Under the pieces are notes generated by a model. That model was not told the DNA's origin. It was given only the letters and a program-made list of their open reading frames with translations, and made no database searches. 51,726 nucleotides of DNA from Streptococcus castoreus DSM 17536 (GTDB lineage: Bacteria > Bacillota > Bacilli > Lactobacillales > Streptococcaceae). Made by a program: the position numbers and the translations under genes. The stretch spans positions 1 to 51,726 of the forward strand of contig NZ_AUKZ01000013.1 of NCBI RefSeq assembly GCF_000425025.1, given 5' to 3'. Of the stretch, positions 37,117-48,261 are shown piece after piece; position 1 is the first letter of the stretch, and each line of letters begins with the position of its first letter.

Positions 37117-38649
37117 TTATTGACGAATCAGGTAATCAAAAGCACCGATGGCAGCGGTAGCACCAGAACCCATTGAAATAATGATTTGTTTGTAGACAGA
37201 ATCCGTACAGTCACCGGCAGCAAAGATACCAGGAATGTTGGTTGAACCATGTTTATCAACGATAATTTCACCGCGGTCTGTCAAGTTAACACCGCTGTCT
37301 TTGAGCCAAGCAGTATTTGGAACAAGTCCGATTTGGACAAAGATCCCTTCAAGGTCAAGGTGTTTGTCTTTACCACTTTCACGGTCTGTATAGTTAAGAC
37401 CAGTCACATGGTCATCCCCAACAATATCCTTAGTCGCAACATTTTTGAGAATAGTCATGTTGTCAGTTTTAGCTGCACGGTCTTGAAGCACCTTATCAGC
37501 CTTGAGTTCTGGTAAAAATTCTAAAACGTAAACGTGCTTTGCAAGTCCTGCCAAGTCAAGGGCAGCTTCTAAACCAGAGTTACCACCGCCGATAACAGCA
37601 ACATCTTTTCCTTCAAAGAGAGGTCCATCACAGTGAGGGCAGTAAGTGACCCCTTTGTTGCGGAACTCGTCTTCACCAGGAACATTGATGTTACGCCATT
37701 TGGCACCAAGAGCTAAGATGGCTGTTTTAGCTTGTAAGACAGCACCATTGGCAAGGGTTACCTCGATATTTTCTTTTTTCTCAATTGAAGTGGCAAGTTG
37801 TGCCTTGATAATATCAACATCATAAGATTTGGTATGGGCTTCAATTTGGCTCATCAATTTTGGTCCTTCTGTATACAGGGTACCAATCATGTTTTCAATG
37901 CCGACAGTTTCCATCACCTGCCCACCAAAGGTTTCAGCAAGTAACCCAGTTTTTAAGCCCTTACGGGCAGCATAGATAGCAGCGCTATTTCCAGCAGGTC
38001 CTCCACCAATAACTAGAACATCATAAAGCCCTTTATCAGCAAATGCTTCTTCAGAAAGGGGACCAGCGATTTGTTCTAAGAGTTGTTCAATAGTAGCACG
38101 ACCAGAGGTAAATTCTTCCCCGTCTAAAAAGACTGTTGGGACAGACATAATGCCTTTAGTCTTAACCTCATCTTGGAACATGCCACCTTCTACCATGGTA
38201 TGTGAAATCTTGTCGTTCAAGACAGACATAATGTTTAAGGCTTGAACAACATCTGGACAGTTATGGCAGGTTAAGCTGACATAAGTTTCAAAATGCAGTG
38301 GACGGTCAATGGCTTTAATGCGATCAATGACATCTTGATCTACTTTTGGAGTGCGTCCAGATACTTGCAAGAGAGCAAGAATAAAGGATGTAAATTCGTG
38401 ACCTAAAGGAAGACCAGCAAAGACAACCCTACTATCGTGACCTTTTTTAGCAACCTTGAAGCTTGGTTGACGGTCTAAGACGGTTTCTTCAACAGAAATA
38501 CGCTCAGACATTGCAGCAATTTCCTCAACAAAGTCTTTGACTTTTTGAGATTGCTCATCATCACCAAGGTGAGCTTGCAACACAAGGTCAGATTCTAACA
38601 AGGCGAGGTACTGTGCAAGTTGTTCTTTAATATCAGGACTTAATGCCAT
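37117..38649 (-). CDS. ahpF: Alkyl hydroperoxide reductase flavoprotein subunit AhpF
   Basis: 510 residues. NADH-dependent disulfide reductase that recharges AhpC. The N-terminal double thioredoxin fold carries CHNCPDV; then FAD site GGGPAGNSAAIYAARKG, the redox-active CPHC in KGVTYCPHCDGPLF, NAD site GGGNSGLEAALDLAG, and the C-terminal FAD segment GIFAAGDCTDS. Start follows AAGGAGAAACGTT. 21 bases downstream of ahpC. Confidence 0.96.
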   Translation of the reverse strand: MALSPDIKEQLAQYLALLESDLVLQAHLGDDEQSQKVKDFVEEIAAMSERISVEETVLDRQPSFKVAKKGHDSRVVFAGLPLGHEFTSFILALLQVSGRTPKVDQDVIDRIKAIDRPLHFETYVSLTCHNCPDVVQALNIMSVLNDKISHTMVEGGMFQDEVKTKGIMSVPTVFLDGEEFTSGRATIEQLLEQIAGPLSEEAFADKGLYDVLVIGGGPAGNSAAIYAARKGLKTGLLAETFGGQVMETVGIENMIGTLYTEGPKLMSQIEAHTKSYDVDIIKAQLATSIEKKENIEVTLANGAVLQAKTAILALGAKWRNINVPGEDEFRNKGVTYCPHCDGPLFEGKDVAVIGGGNSGLEAALDLAGLAKHVYVLEFLPELKADKVLQDRAAKTDNMTILKNVATKDIVGDDHVTGLNYTDRESGKDKHLDLEGIFVQIGLVPNTAWLKDSGVNLTDRGEIIVDKHGSTNIPGIFAAGDCTDSVYKQIIISMGSGATAAIGAFDYLIRQ

Positions 38650-38670
38650 AACGTTTCTCCTTAGGGACTT

Positions 38671-39231
38671 TTAAATTTTACCTACTAAGTCAAGACTTGG
38701 TGTGAGTGTTTCAGCACCTTCTTTCCATTTTGCAGGACAAACTTCACCTGGATGTTTGCGAACGTATTGGGCAGCGTGAATTTTGTCAATCAAGGTGCTA
38801 GCATCACGGCCAATTCCGCCAGCGTTAATTTCCATCATTTGAATGATACCATCTGGGTCAATGATAAATGTCCCACGTTGAGCAAGACCATCTTCGCCAA
38901 GAACTTCAAAGGCTTGTGAAATAGCGTGCGATGGGTCACCAATCATTGGATAAGTAATAGTTCCCACAACCTCTGAATCATCGTGCCAAGCTTTGTGAAC
39001 AAAGTGGGTATCTGTTGAAACAGAATAAACCTCAACGCCAAGAGATTTTAGTGTTTCGTACTGTTCTTGGAGATCGCCAAGTTCTGTTGGGCAAACAAAT
39101 GAGAAGTCTGCTGGGTAGAAACAGAAAATAGACCATTTTCCTTTGACATCTTCACTGGTTACCTTGATAAATTTACCGTTATGATAAGCGTTGGCTGAAA
39201 ATTCAGCTATTTCTTTTCCGATTAAAGACAT
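38671..39231 (-). CDS. ahpC: Alkyl hydroperoxide reductase peroxiredoxin subunit AhpC
   Basis: 186 residues, typical 2-Cys peroxiredoxin. Peroxidatic Cys in DFSFVCPTE (about residue 46), resolving Cys in GEVCPAKW (about 165). Reduces peroxides using AhpF. Start follows AAGGAGGACAATTAC. Confidence 0.97.
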   Translation of the reverse strand: MSLIGKEIAEFSANAYHNGKFIKVTSEDVKGKWSIFCFYPADFSFVCPTELGDLQEQYETLKSLGVEVYSVSTDTHFVHKAWHDDSEVVGTITYPMIGDPSHAISQAFEVLGEDGLAQRGTFIIDPDGIIQMMEINAGGIGRDASTLIDKIHAAQYVRKHPGEVCPAKWKEGAETLTPSLDLVGKI

Positions 39232-39264
39232 GTAATTGTCCTCCTTATTTAAGTTTTTACACCT

Positions 39265-39293
39265 GTATTATAAAAGAAATACAAAATTATGTC
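39265..39293 (-). promoter_or_regulatory. Promoter of ahpCF
   Basis: Minus-strand -35 TGGACA (39288-39293), 17-base spacer, -10 TATAAT (39265-39270). No obvious PerR box was seen across it. Confidence 0.75.
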
Positions 39294-39399
39294 CACTCGG
39301 AAAGCCTTGATTTTACTAGGATTTTCCTGTTGTTTTCTGACAATTCAGTGATGAAATAAATTCTATTAATTAAAACTATTCTAAATAACCTCTAAAGAT

Positions 39400-39533
39400 A
39401 GTAATGCCGGAGTTTCACTCAAATGTTGTATTCAAAAAATTTAATTTAATTAAATCATTTTCAGCGAGCTTCTTTTATCGCTTTTTAAGTACATTTAAAA
39501 ATTCAGCTACTTTCTGAGTGAGACATCATTACT
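39400..39533. repeat. MITE-like element or large hairpin with terminal inverted repeats
   Basis: AGTAATG (39400-39406) and GTTTCACTCA (39412-39421) on the left; TGAGTGAGAC (39515-39524) and CATTACT (39527-39533) on the right, complementary apart from one G-U pair and the short unpaired piece between the two blocks. About 93 bases of AT-rich interior with an inner AGCGA/TCGCT hairpin. No target duplication is clear. Confidence 0.55.
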
Positions 39534-39653
39534 GCTCAGATTATCAGAAGGTTTTGTTTTTATCTCTAATTCTAAATAGAAAATGGGTCAAAATATAGCT
39601 TTATTGGCTATTAAAGGTGTGTGGTTAAGTAAAAATCGTTCTGTAAATATATC
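39534..39653. other. Noncoding DNA before tRNA-Cys
   Basis: No feature recognised between the inverted-repeat element and the tRNA promoter. Confidence 0.4.
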
Positions 39654-39682
39654 TTGACGGATACCTTGAATTAAGGTAAAAT
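39654..39682 (+). promoter_or_regulatory. Promoter of tRNA-Cys
   Basis: -35 TTGACG (39654-39659), 17-base spacer, -10 TAAAAT (39677-39682). Confidence 0.85.
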
Positions 39683-39694
39683 AATCTGTGTCGT

Positions 39695-39765
<71 letters not shown>

Positions 39766-39789
39766 TTTAGTACCTGAATAAACCGAATG

Positions 39790-39815
39790 AAAAGCCTGTA
39801 AAAACAGGCTTTTTT
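39790..39815 (+). terminator. Terminator after tRNA-Cys
   Basis: AAAAGCCTG/CAGGCTTTT with loop TAAAAA and a T tract. Confidence 0.9.
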
Positions 39816-39829
39816 GCTATGTGACTTTC

Positions 39830-39893
39830 AGTCCGTTTCGCTCCGTAGATGCGAAACAAATAAACCGCCCGCTAGACGAGTGGTCATGATTTA
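39830..39893. repeat. Short dispersed repeat, copy B, with two hairpins
   Basis: AGTCCGTTTCGCTCCGTAGA followed by TGC matches copy A at 34641. Here GTTTCGC (39835-39841) pairs with GCGAAAC (39851-39857), and an imperfect second hairpin (CCGCCCG...CGAGTGG) follows, ending at GGTCATG as in copy A. Confidence 0.5.
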
Positions 39894-39950
39894 TCGGATG
39901 ATTGGACAGCGAAAAAGCAAAAGACCAGATCAACCTTTTCATATTTAAGA

Positions 39951-39979
39951 TTGACAGGGCTTTCAAATCGTGTTACACT
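39951..39979 (+). promoter_or_regulatory. Promoter of the cold-shock gene
   Basis: -35 TTGACA (39951-39956), 17-base spacer, -10 TACACT (39974-39979) preceded by TGT. The resulting leader of about 88 bases is long, as is usual for cold-shock mRNAs. Confidence 0.82.
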
Positions 39980-40073
39980 AAGCAAGTAAATTAGTTTATG
40001 AGTTAGTATTTGTGTTTTAACATCTTTATTTCTCTCTATTTTTACAATTTTTACAGAAAGGAAGGAGATGCAC

Positions 40074-40277
40074 ATGGCACAAGGTACAGTTAAATGGTTT
40101 AACGCTGAAAAAGGTTTTGGTTTTATTTCAACTGAAAACGGTCAAGACGTTTTTGCGCATTTTTCAGCAATTCAATCTGATGGTTTTAAGTCATTGGAAG
40201 AAGGTCAAAAAGTGGCATTTGATGTCGAAGAAGGTCAACGTGGCCCTCAAGCAGTCAATATCACTAAATTATCTTAA
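40074..40277 (+). CDS. Cold-shock protein, CspA family
   Basis: 67 residues. RNA chaperone with single OB-fold; RNP1 KGFGFI and RNP2 VFAHF are both intact ([20 protein letters not shown]). The ATG at 40074 was chosen over 40068 because the Shine-Dalgarno GAAGGAG directly abuts 40068. Single gene between its own promoter and terminator. Confidence 0.96.
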   Translation: MAQGTVKWFNAEKGFGFISTENGQDVFAHFSAIQSDGFKSLEEGQKVAFDVEEGQRGPQAVNITKLS

Positions 40278-40295
40278 TGAGATAACATGAGGTAA

Positions 40296-40327
40296 AGGTA
40301 GGCGCTTTGATTGGTGTCTGCCTTTTT
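40296..40327 (+). terminator. Terminator after the cold-shock gene
   Basis: AGGTAGGCGC and GTGTCTGCCT form an imperfect stem followed by TTTTT. Confidence 0.75.
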
Positions 40328-40381
40328 AGGTGCAGAGAAGTTTTTAATGATTAAGATTTGCTTTTAAGGTCTTTTATTTGT

Positions 40382-40407
40382 TATAATAATAGTCAGTTTT
40401 AGTCAAA
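40382..40407 (+). promoter_or_regulatory. ctsR-clpC promoter -10 and CtsR operator
   Basis: TATAAT (40382-40387) with TTGCTT 18 bases upstream (40358-40363). AGTCAGT TTT AGTCAAA (40391-40407) resembles the CtsR heptad repeat (RGTCAAA NAN RGTCAAA) with one weak half, placed at the transcription start for autoregulation. Confidence 0.7.
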
Positions 40408-40466
40408 ATGCTTGATTTAATCAAACTAAAAAACTGAAGAGGGTTCATGAGTAAAGGAGTGACTGC

Positions 40467-40928
40467 ATGCCAACAAAAAATACTTCAGACAGCATTGAAG
40501 AATACATCAAAGAATTATTAGCACAATCAGGGATTGCAGAAATTAAGCGTTCAATGCTAGCAGACTCTTTTCAAGTCGTTCCAAGCCAGATTAACTATGT
40601 GATTAAAACCCGCTTTACAGAAAGTAGAGGCTATGAGGTGGAAAGCAAGCGTGGTGGTGGAGGCTATATTCGCATTGCCAAGGTACATTTTTCAGACAAG
40701 CACCATCTGATTGGTAATTTAATGGCATCTATTGGTGAACACCTTAATGAACAAGTATTTACAGATTCGGTTCAATTACTGTTTGATGAACACTTACTGA
40801 CAGAGCGTGAGGGAAATATTATTTTAGCCATGGCGACTGATGATGTGTTGGGACCTAATGGACCAACCATTCGTGCGCGCATGCTTTACCGTTTATTACA
40901 ACGAATTGATAGAAAGGGAAGCAATTAA
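40467..40928 (+). CDS. ctsR: Transcriptional repressor CtsR
   Basis: 153 residues. Winged-helix repressor of clp and groE genes. Family start with SDSIEEYIKELL, DNA-binding segment VVPSQINYVIKTRFTESRGY and the glycine-rich thermosensing wing ESKRGGGGYIRI. C-terminal domain is the McsB/Clp interaction part. Stop shares one base with the clpC start (TAATG). Confidence 0.96.
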   Translation: MPTKNTSDSIEEYIKELLAQSGIAEIKRSMLADSFQVVPSQINYVIKTRFTESRGYEVESKRGGGGYIRIAKVHFSDKHHLIGNLMASIGEHLNEQVFTDSVQLLFDEHLLTEREGNIILAMATDDVLGPNGPTIRARMLYRLLQRIDRKGSN

Positions 40929-43372
40929 TGACGACTTATTCATTAAAGATGCAAGAGATTTTTCAGCAGGCACAATTTCAAGCTGCTCGCTTTGATAGTG
41001 GTCATCTAGAAACATGGCATATTTTATTAGCTATGGCAGCTGTCGACCATTCTTTGGCAAACTTGGTATTAAGTGAGTTTGAGGCAAAAATCGCAGTGGA
41101 GGAATATGAAGCTGCGGCTATTTTAGCGATGGGAAAAAGTCCGAAGGACCAACGATCTGATGTTGACTTTAAACCACAATCGAAAACGTTAACAGAACTA
41201 TTAACCTTTGCAGAAGCTATTCGTCAGGTTACAAAAGCTCCGGAAGTTGGTTCGGAGCATGTGCTTTTTGCTATTTTGCTTAATCCAGATATTATGGCTA
41301 GCCGTCTATTGGAGATGGCAGGTTACAAGATTAAAGATACAGGTAAGGGGGATCTTCGTCTCGCTGATTTACGGAAGGTTATTGAGGTACATGCAGGTTA
41401 CAGTAAGGAAACCATTAAGGCAATTCATGACTTGCGTAAACCTAAAAAAATCAAAACACAAGGAACTTTTTCAGACATGATGAAGCCACCAAGTACAGCT
41501 GGAGATCTGTCAGATTTCACGAGAGATTTGACAGAAATGGCAAAACAGGGGCTTTTAGAGCCAGTCATTGGTCGTGAAAAAGAAGTGTCGCGTATGGTTC
41601 AGGTACTTAGCCGTAAGACCAAGAATAATCCTGTTTTGGTAGGGGACGCAGGGGTCGGTAAAACAGCTCTTGCTTATGGGCTTGCTCAGCGTATTGTGAA
41701 TGGAGCCATTCCTTACGAACTTCGAGAGATGCGTGTTTTGGAACTAGACATGATGAGTGTGGTTGCAGGGACTCGTTTTCGTGGTGATTTTGAAGAGCGC
41801 ATGAACCAAATTATTGATGATATCGAAGCTGATGGGAAGATCATTCTCTTTGTTGATGAGTTGCATACCATTATGGGGTCAGGTAGTGGTATTGATAGCA
41901 CGCTAGATGCGGCTAATATTTTAAAACCTGCCTTGTCACGCGGTACTCTCCACATGGTGGGAGCAACAACCCAAGAAGAATACCAAAAACACATTGAAAA
42001 AGATGCTGCCCTTTCTCGTCGCTTTGCTAAAGTGTTAATCGAAGAACCAAATGTAGAAGATGCTTACCAGATCTTACAAGGTTTGAAAACTTCTTATGAG
42101 GCTTACCATAATGTTATTATTTCGGATCAAGTTGTTCAGACTACTGTCAAAATGGCACACCGCTATTTAACCAGTAAACATCTACCCGATTCAGCTATTG
42201 ATTTATTAGATGAAGCCAGTGCTAGGGTTCAAAGTATGATTAAAAAATCCAATCCAGAAACGATAACACCTTTAGATCAGGCACTTCTTGATGGTGATAC
42301 GAAAAAAGTCTCACGTCTTTTAGCGAAAGAAAGCAAGGGGCAAATGAGAAAACCAACACCGGTGACCGAAACGGATATTATGGCAACTTTGAGCAAACTG
42401 TCAGGTATTCCGCTAGAAAAATTGAGTCAGACAGATAGTAAAAAATACCTCAATTTAGAAAAAGAATTGCATAGGCGCGTGATTGGGCAAGAGAACGCTG
42501 TTTCAGCTATTTCAAGAGCAATTCGCCGTAATCAGTCAGGAATTCGGACAGGTAAGCGTCCAATTGGTTCTTTCATGTTTCTTGGACCAACTGGTGTTGG
42601 TAAAACAGAATTAGCCAAAGCATTGGCAGAAGTTCTTTTTGATGATGATTCAGCTCTGATTCGTTTTGACATGTCAGAATACATGGAAAAATTTGCGGTC
42701 TCTCGTCTCAATGGTGCTCCTCCAGGCTATGTCGGTTATGATGAGGGTGGCGAGTTAACAGAAAAAGTGAGAAATAAGCCTTATTCTGTCCTCCTTTTTG
42801 ATGAGGTTGAAAAAGCCCATCCGGATATTTTCAATGTGCTTCTTCAAGTGCTTGATGATGGAATGCTAACAGACAGTCGTGGTCGTAAAGTTGATTTTTC
42901 AAACACCATTATTATCATGACCAGCAACCTTGGGGCAACAGCCCTGCGTGACGATAAGACGGTTGGTTTTGGTGTCAAAGGTATCAACCATGATCATCAA
43001 GCCATGGAAAAACGTATTTTAGAAGAATTGAAAAAGACCTATCGTCCTGAATTTATTAACCGGATTGATGAAAAAGTTGTCTTTCATAGTCTGACCCAAG
43101 AGAACATGCGAGAAGTGGTGAAAATTATGGTGCAGCCATTGGTGGCTACTCTTGCGGAGAAAGGTATTACCCTCAAATTCCAACCTCTAGCTCTAAAACA
43201 GCTAGCCGAAGCTGGCTATGATGTGGAGATGGGGGCTCGCCCGTTGCGTCGTACCTTGCAAACAGAAGTAGAGGACAAGTTATCAGAGCTTATTCTGTCA
43301 GGTGACTTAACAAGTGGTCATACCTTGAAAATTGGAGTTTCTCATGGTAAATTAAGTTTTCATATTGCTTAA
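40928..43372 (+). CDS. clpC: ATP-dependent Clp protease ATPase subunit ClpC
   Basis: 814 residues. AAA+ unfoldase working with ClpP. Two N-terminal repeats (1-145), first AAA domain with Walker A GDAGVGKTAL (near 238) and Walker B ILFVDELHTI, second AAA domain with GPTGVGKTEL (near 555) and LLFDEVEKAHPDIFNV. The middle linker is shorter than in Bacillus ClpC. Coupled to ctsR by the overlapping stop/start. Noticeably divergent from the S. pyogenes protein as I recall it, most in the N-domain and linker. Confidence 0.95.
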   Translation: MTTYSLKMQEIFQQAQFQAARFDSGHLETWHILLAMAAVDHSLANLVLSEFEAKIAVEEYEAAAILAMGKSPKDQRSDVDFKPQSKTLTELLTFAEAIRQVTKAPEVGSEHVLFAILLNPDIMASRLLEMAGYKIKDTGKGDLRLADLRKVIEVHAGYSKETIKAIHDLRKPKKIKTQGTFSDMMKPPSTAGDLSDFTRDLTEMAKQGLLEPVIGREKEVSRMVQVLSRKTKNNPVLVGDAGVGKTALAYGLAQRIVNGAIPYELREMRVLELDMMSVVAGTRFRGDFEERMNQIIDDIEADGKIILFVDELHTIMGSGSGIDSTLDAANILKPALSRGTLHMVGATTQEEYQKHIEKDAALSRRFAKVLIEEPNVEDAYQILQGLKTSYEAYHNVIISDQVVQTTVKMAHRYLTSKHLPDSAIDLLDEASARVQSMIKKSNPETITPLDQALLDGDTKKVSRLLAKESKGQMRKPTPVTETDIMATLSKLSGIPLEKLSQTDSKKYLNLEKELHRRVIGQENAVSAISRAIRRNQSGIRTGKRPIGSFMFLGPTGVGKTELAKALAEVLFDDDSALIRFDMSEYMEKFAVSRLNGAPPGYVGYDEGGELTEKVRNKPYSVLLFDEVEKAHPDIFNVLLQVLDDGMLTDSRGRKVDFSNTIIIMTSNLGATALRDDKTVGFGVKGINHDHQAMEKRILEELKKTYRPEFINRIDEKVVFHSLTQENMREVVKIMVQPLVATLAEKGITLKFQPLALKQLAEAGYDVEMGARPLRRTLQTEVEDKLSELILSGDLTSGHTLKIGVSHGKLSFHIA

Positions 43373-43445
43373 GATTTGTGTGTTTTAAATCGACCTATTG
43401 TGATTGTTTGTTAAAGAGTTTATTTAAAAAAATAGACTCTTTTTC

Positions 43446-43473
43446 TTGACTATTTTTGACCAAGTGATAAAAT
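43446..43473 (+). promoter_or_regulatory. groES-groEL promoter with overlapping CtsR box
   Basis: -35 TTGACT (43446-43451), 16-base spacer, -10 TAAAAT (43468-43473) preceded by TGA. TTGACTATTTTTGACC (43446-43461) is a CtsR box in reverse orientation (TTTGACC repeats), covering the -35. Confidence 0.75.
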
Positions 43474-43484
43474 AGTAACCAGAG

Positions 43485-43511
43485 TTAGCACTCGGTGTAT
43501 TTGAGTGCTAA
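43485..43511. promoter_or_regulatory. CIRCE operator (HrcA site)
   Basis: TTAGCACTC, nine-base spacer, GAGTGCTAA: a perfect CIRCE element between the promoter and groES. HrcA represses groESL through it. Confidence 0.97.
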
Positions 43512-43548
43512 ATGTTACTTTAAATGTTATTTATTGGAGGTAGTGTTT

Positions 43549-43836
43549 ATGTTAAAACCTTTGGGAGACCGTGTGGTCTTGAAATTTGAAGCTGAAAAAG
43601 AACAAACCGTTGGTGGATTTGTTTTAGCAGCTAATCACAAAGAAACGACTCAACTAGGGACCGTTGTAGCTGTCAGTGAAACAGGTATTCGTACACTTAC
43701 AGGAGACATCGTGTCGCCAAATGTAACTGTTGGTGACAAGGTTTTAGTTGAAGCTGGTGCCGGCTTAGAGGTTAAAGATGATGACGAAACTTTCGTCATT
43801 CTTCGTGAAGCAGATATCTTAGCGATTGTAGAGTAA
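43549..43836 (+). CDS. groES: Co-chaperonin GroES
   Basis: 95 residues. Forms the seven-membered lid of GroEL. Family start [20 protein letters not shown] with the mobile loop about 16-30, and [19 protein letters not shown] at the end. ATG follows TTGGAGGTAGTGTTT. Confidence 0.96.
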   Translation: MLKPLGDRVVLKFEAEKEQTVGGFVLAANHKETTQLGTVVAVSETGIRTLTGDIVSPNVTVGDKVLVEAGAGLEVKDDDETFVILREADILAIVE

Positions 43837-43879
43837 AAAATATTAGAAAGGGAAACCCGTCTTGTCATTATTAAAATAG

Positions 43880-45580
<1,701 letters not shown>

Positions 45581-45659
45581 GCTTTAATTGTCAAACTTAG
45601 ACGTGCAGCGAGTGTATTCAGACTGGTTTGGTTGAGTATGCGTTGACTCAAAATAACTA

Positions 45660-45697
45660 AAAAAGGTAGTCTTGACCAATGGCAAGACTACCTTTTT
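45660..45697 (+). terminator. Terminator of groESL
   Basis: AAAAAGGTAGTCTTG/CAAGACTACCTTTTT, a perfect 15-bp stem with 8-base loop. Confidence 0.95.
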
Positions 45698-45828
45698 AAG
45701 GCGTTCCTAGAAATAAGAGATTATCCTTTAAACTTGTCGAAGGATGGCTTATTGTAGGAAATACGAGATTTATGAAAAAGAAAAAGTTTAGGATGAGGAT
45801 AGTATATGCCATCTTCCTTAAATAAATC

Positions 45829-46296
45829 TTAATCATATAAATGGGTAACGGTTTTAATGACACGTTTTTCACTTTCTGACCAGTGATGGATGCGCTCAAA
45901 GGATCCCTTACGCCAATAAAGTGGTAGTCGTTGCCTAATATCTTCTTGCATATCCAGACAATCTAACTCACTGATGGCATGCCATTTTGGTAAGCCTTCA
46001 CGAGAGTCTGTCAATAATTCTCCCTCAAAAGCTTCGCAGAGAAAATCGTAGTAAACATAGCGTTCTGGTTTATCAGGATTGGTGAAACCAGAAATGCCTT
46101 TTAATTTTAGATTTAACGCAGTTAAGCCTGTTTCTTCTTTTAATTCTCGCACTGCTGCTTCAAAAAAAGATTCGGAAATCTCTACCTTACCACCGGGCTG
46201 AATCCAGCCAGAGAAGTTATCATGTTGACGATCAAGGAGAAGAATCTGTTCCCCATCTTTAACACAAATATTGACCCAATTTTTGATTGATTCCAT
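45829..46296 (-). CDS. NUDIX hydrolase
   Basis: 155 residues. The Nudix box GGKVEISESFFEAAVRELKE plus ETGL fits Gx5Ex7REUxEExGU exactly, about residues 36-59. Hydrolyses a nucleoside-diphosphate derivative; the substrate cannot be read from sequence. N-terminal part IKNWVNICVKDGEQILLLDR. Start follows AGGGAGGAAAAACAG. Stands alone on the minus strand. Confidence 0.92.
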   Translation of the reverse strand: MESIKNWVNICVKDGEQILLLDRQHDNFSGWIQPGGKVEISESFFEAAVRELKEETGLTALNLKLKGISGFTNPDKPERYVYYDFLCEAFEGELLTDSREGLPKWHAISELDCLDMQEDIRQRLPLYWRKGSFERIHHWSESEKRVIKTVTHLYD

Positions 46297-46746
46297 CTGT
46301 TTTTCCTCCCTGATTAGTTTAGCAGATACAATTCCAAAAAAGAAGAGTTATTGGATTAAGTTTTATTTAAGTCTTTTTAGTTATACTGGAGACAATCCTA
46401 GATAGAGTAAGTTTTTTAGTTTGATATGGTAATTGCTTTTTGGCTTTTATCATCTAGTTCCGGCTATAACTTATTCATCCCCTCCTACTAAATAAGGTCT
46501 CGCTAATGCGAGATCTTATTTTTGATGATTAGAAAATAAGATAGAGAATACATTTGCTTTAGGTGCTTGTTACTGATGGGAGTTTATTAGAGCAAATTTT
46601 GCTAAAGGGGAAGAAAAGCATTTTTGTTGTAACCATCATGTTTTAACAATGGTAGCCAAAAACGGGTTTAGACTTGCTCTTGGTGCTTTCTCTGATTTCC
46701 TTTAGGCTTAAATAGACTAAATGTGATTCAGTTGATTATGTGGTCC
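46297..46746. other. Noncoding region between NUDIX and C69 dipeptidase genes
   Basis: No gene seen. Contains a strong bidirectional terminator (46491-46523: AATAAGGTCTCGC/GCGAGATCTTATT). A CCAT...ATGG hairpin lies near 46635-46655. The isolated terminator suggests a short unannotated transcript or a lost gene on its left. Confidence 0.5.
46491..46523. terminator. Isolated strong terminator
   Basis: 13-bp stem with one G-U pair, loop TAAT, T tract on the plus strand, AT-rich on the other. Confidence 0.75.
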
Positions 46747-48243
46747 TCATTTTTTGCTTGTTTTTTTGGTTTTAGGGCTTTCCTTAACAAGTTTTGCTTC
46801 AATAGCTTTCAAGCGTTTAAAGGTTTTTTCTGCTCGAGCCATGGAGAGTGCGTCTGCTTTTTCTTGAGCAGCAACGGGATTTGTTTGAACGAGTTGGCTA
46901 AGTTCCTTATTGGTTTTATCTTGCTCAGACATCCATGTTTTTTCCAAGCGTTTTATCTCATCAATGACCTTGGTACCAAACTGTTTCGGGTTAGCAGCTA
47001 CAAGATCGTTAATACGAGAAACTGTCCAATACCAAGATTTACTATTGTATTTAGTGCTTTTTTCTTGGTAGGCGTCATAGGTTTTACTGATATTGCCGAG
47101 GTATGGTAAATAAGGTGCATTGCGAGGGCTACCGACAGAAAGCCATATAACACCGCCCCCTAGTTCAGAAGGGATTTCTTTTTTCAGTTGGAAAATATGA
47201 GCTTCCATAACGTTTGGGTTGGAAATTGGATAGGCATAGCCTTTAACCGCTTTTTTTGATTTTGGCTTGCCTTTACCATCTAATTCCATTTGGTCAAGTG
47301 GTTTGAGATTAAGTCCTTCAAAACGATTACGTTGTAATGCCATGGCATCTGCCAAGCTAAATTTCTTGTCAGTACTTTGAAGCAATTCGTAGTTTTTATC
47401 TTTATAAGTAACTTTTGAATCTGGGTCAAGAGACTTGATACCTGAGAAGGAGCGTGAGCGATTGGCATCACTCAGTGGTGGATTGTAAGATTGAGCAATA
47501 TGGAATTTACCGTTTACTTCTGTGTAGGATTTGGCTTTTTTAGCAACCTTTTCTACATCAGCTGATGCAATCGTATTTTCCTTATCGTTCAAATTAACGT
47601 GACCTAGATAGAAGGTATTTGGAAAAACAGCAAACTTATCATTTGGGAATTTAATGGCAACATATTGGTGACCAGAGAGAATTTCCATATACCAAAGACC
47701 GTCTTTATCAGCTAGTGTGACAATATTGCCTTCAGCCGCTCCTTTTTCGGTAACGATTTTGGCAATCAATTCAATCCCTTCACGGGCTGTTTTGACACTT
47801 GGTAAAATAACACTGGTCATAGATGATTCAGCTAAGCCATTTTTAACGTAAGGGTCGATTTTTTTGATGGCATCATTGGCTGAAGCTGAAACGGTTGCAG
47901 ACATGGACACTCCGTGCTCGTTAAATCCTGCTTCATCATAAACCCCATCTTTTGGAGTGACATCAGGGACAGCCGTATATTTGTAAGAATGTGCAGGAAG
48001 GGGATACTCAAAGCCGTTTGCCTGATCTTTCCACATGTCTCCAGCTTTATTGTCCTTGGCAGGTCTAACCACAAATGTTTTATTATGGTTTGGTTCAAGA
48101 TCTTCTGTTCGACCGTAAATGATTGAACCATCCGTTGTTAAGTCTTTACCAATGATAAAACCAGTACAAGCGTAACTAACAGTTTGGAATAAAAATGCAG
48201 TTAGAACGCTCAAGAGTCCGAGAGTCATCTTTTTGTTTTTCAT
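46747..48243 (-). CDS. pepD: Secreted C69 family dipeptidase
   Basis: 498 residues. Signal peptide MKNKKMTLGLLSVLTAFLFQ followed by TVSYA and then CTGFIIGKDLTTDGSIIYGR. Family C69 peptidases are Ntn hydrolases that need Cys as residue 1 of the mature protein; here signal cleavage after SYA would expose exactly that Cys. The rest (NEHGVSMSAT, ESSMTSVILPSVKTAREGIE) is typical. The C terminus is very basic (KESPKTKKTSKK). The ATG at 48243 follows AAGGAGGTTTCGC; the frame is open further upstream to 48309 without a site. Symbol by family only. Confidence 0.88.
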   Translation of the reverse strand: MKNKKMTLGLLSVLTAFLFQTVSYACTGFIIGKDLTTDGSIIYGRTEDLEPNHNKTFVVRPAKDNKAGDMWKDQANGFEYPLPAHSYKYTAVPDVTPKDGVYDEAGFNEHGVSMSATVSASANDAIKKIDPYVKNGLAESSMTSVILPSVKTAREGIELIAKIVTEKGAAEGNIVTLADKDGLWYMEILSGHQYVAIKFPNDKFAVFPNTFYLGHVNLNDKENTIASADVEKVAKKAKSYTEVNGKFHIAQSYNPPLSDANRSRSFSGIKSLDPDSKVTYKDKNYELLQSTDKKFSLADAMALQRNRFEGLNLKPLDQMELDGKGKPKSKKAVKGYAYPISNPNVMEAHIFQLKKEIPSELGGGVIWLSVGSPRNAPYLPYLGNISKTYDAYQEKSTKYNSKSWYWTVSRINDLVAANPKQFGTKVIDEIKRLEKTWMSEQDKTNKELSQLVQTNPVAAQEKADALSMARAEKTFKRLKAIEAKLVKESPKTKKTSKK

Positions 48244-48261
48244 GCGAAACCTCCTTGATTT

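Noticed and set aside
39884..40075. 63-codon minus-strand frame upstream of the cold-shock gene
   Set aside because: Covers the cold-shock promoter and leader; no ribosome site and no protein similarity.
45772..45825. MKKKKFRMRIVYAIFLK peptide on the plus strand after groEL
   Set aside because: Only 17 codons, no good ribosome site, between two convergent genes; not enough to call.
46723..47109. 128-codon plus-strand frame over the end of the C69 dipeptidase gene
   Set aside because: Lies antisense to a well-supported gene; Phe/Cys-rich composition typical of shadow frames.
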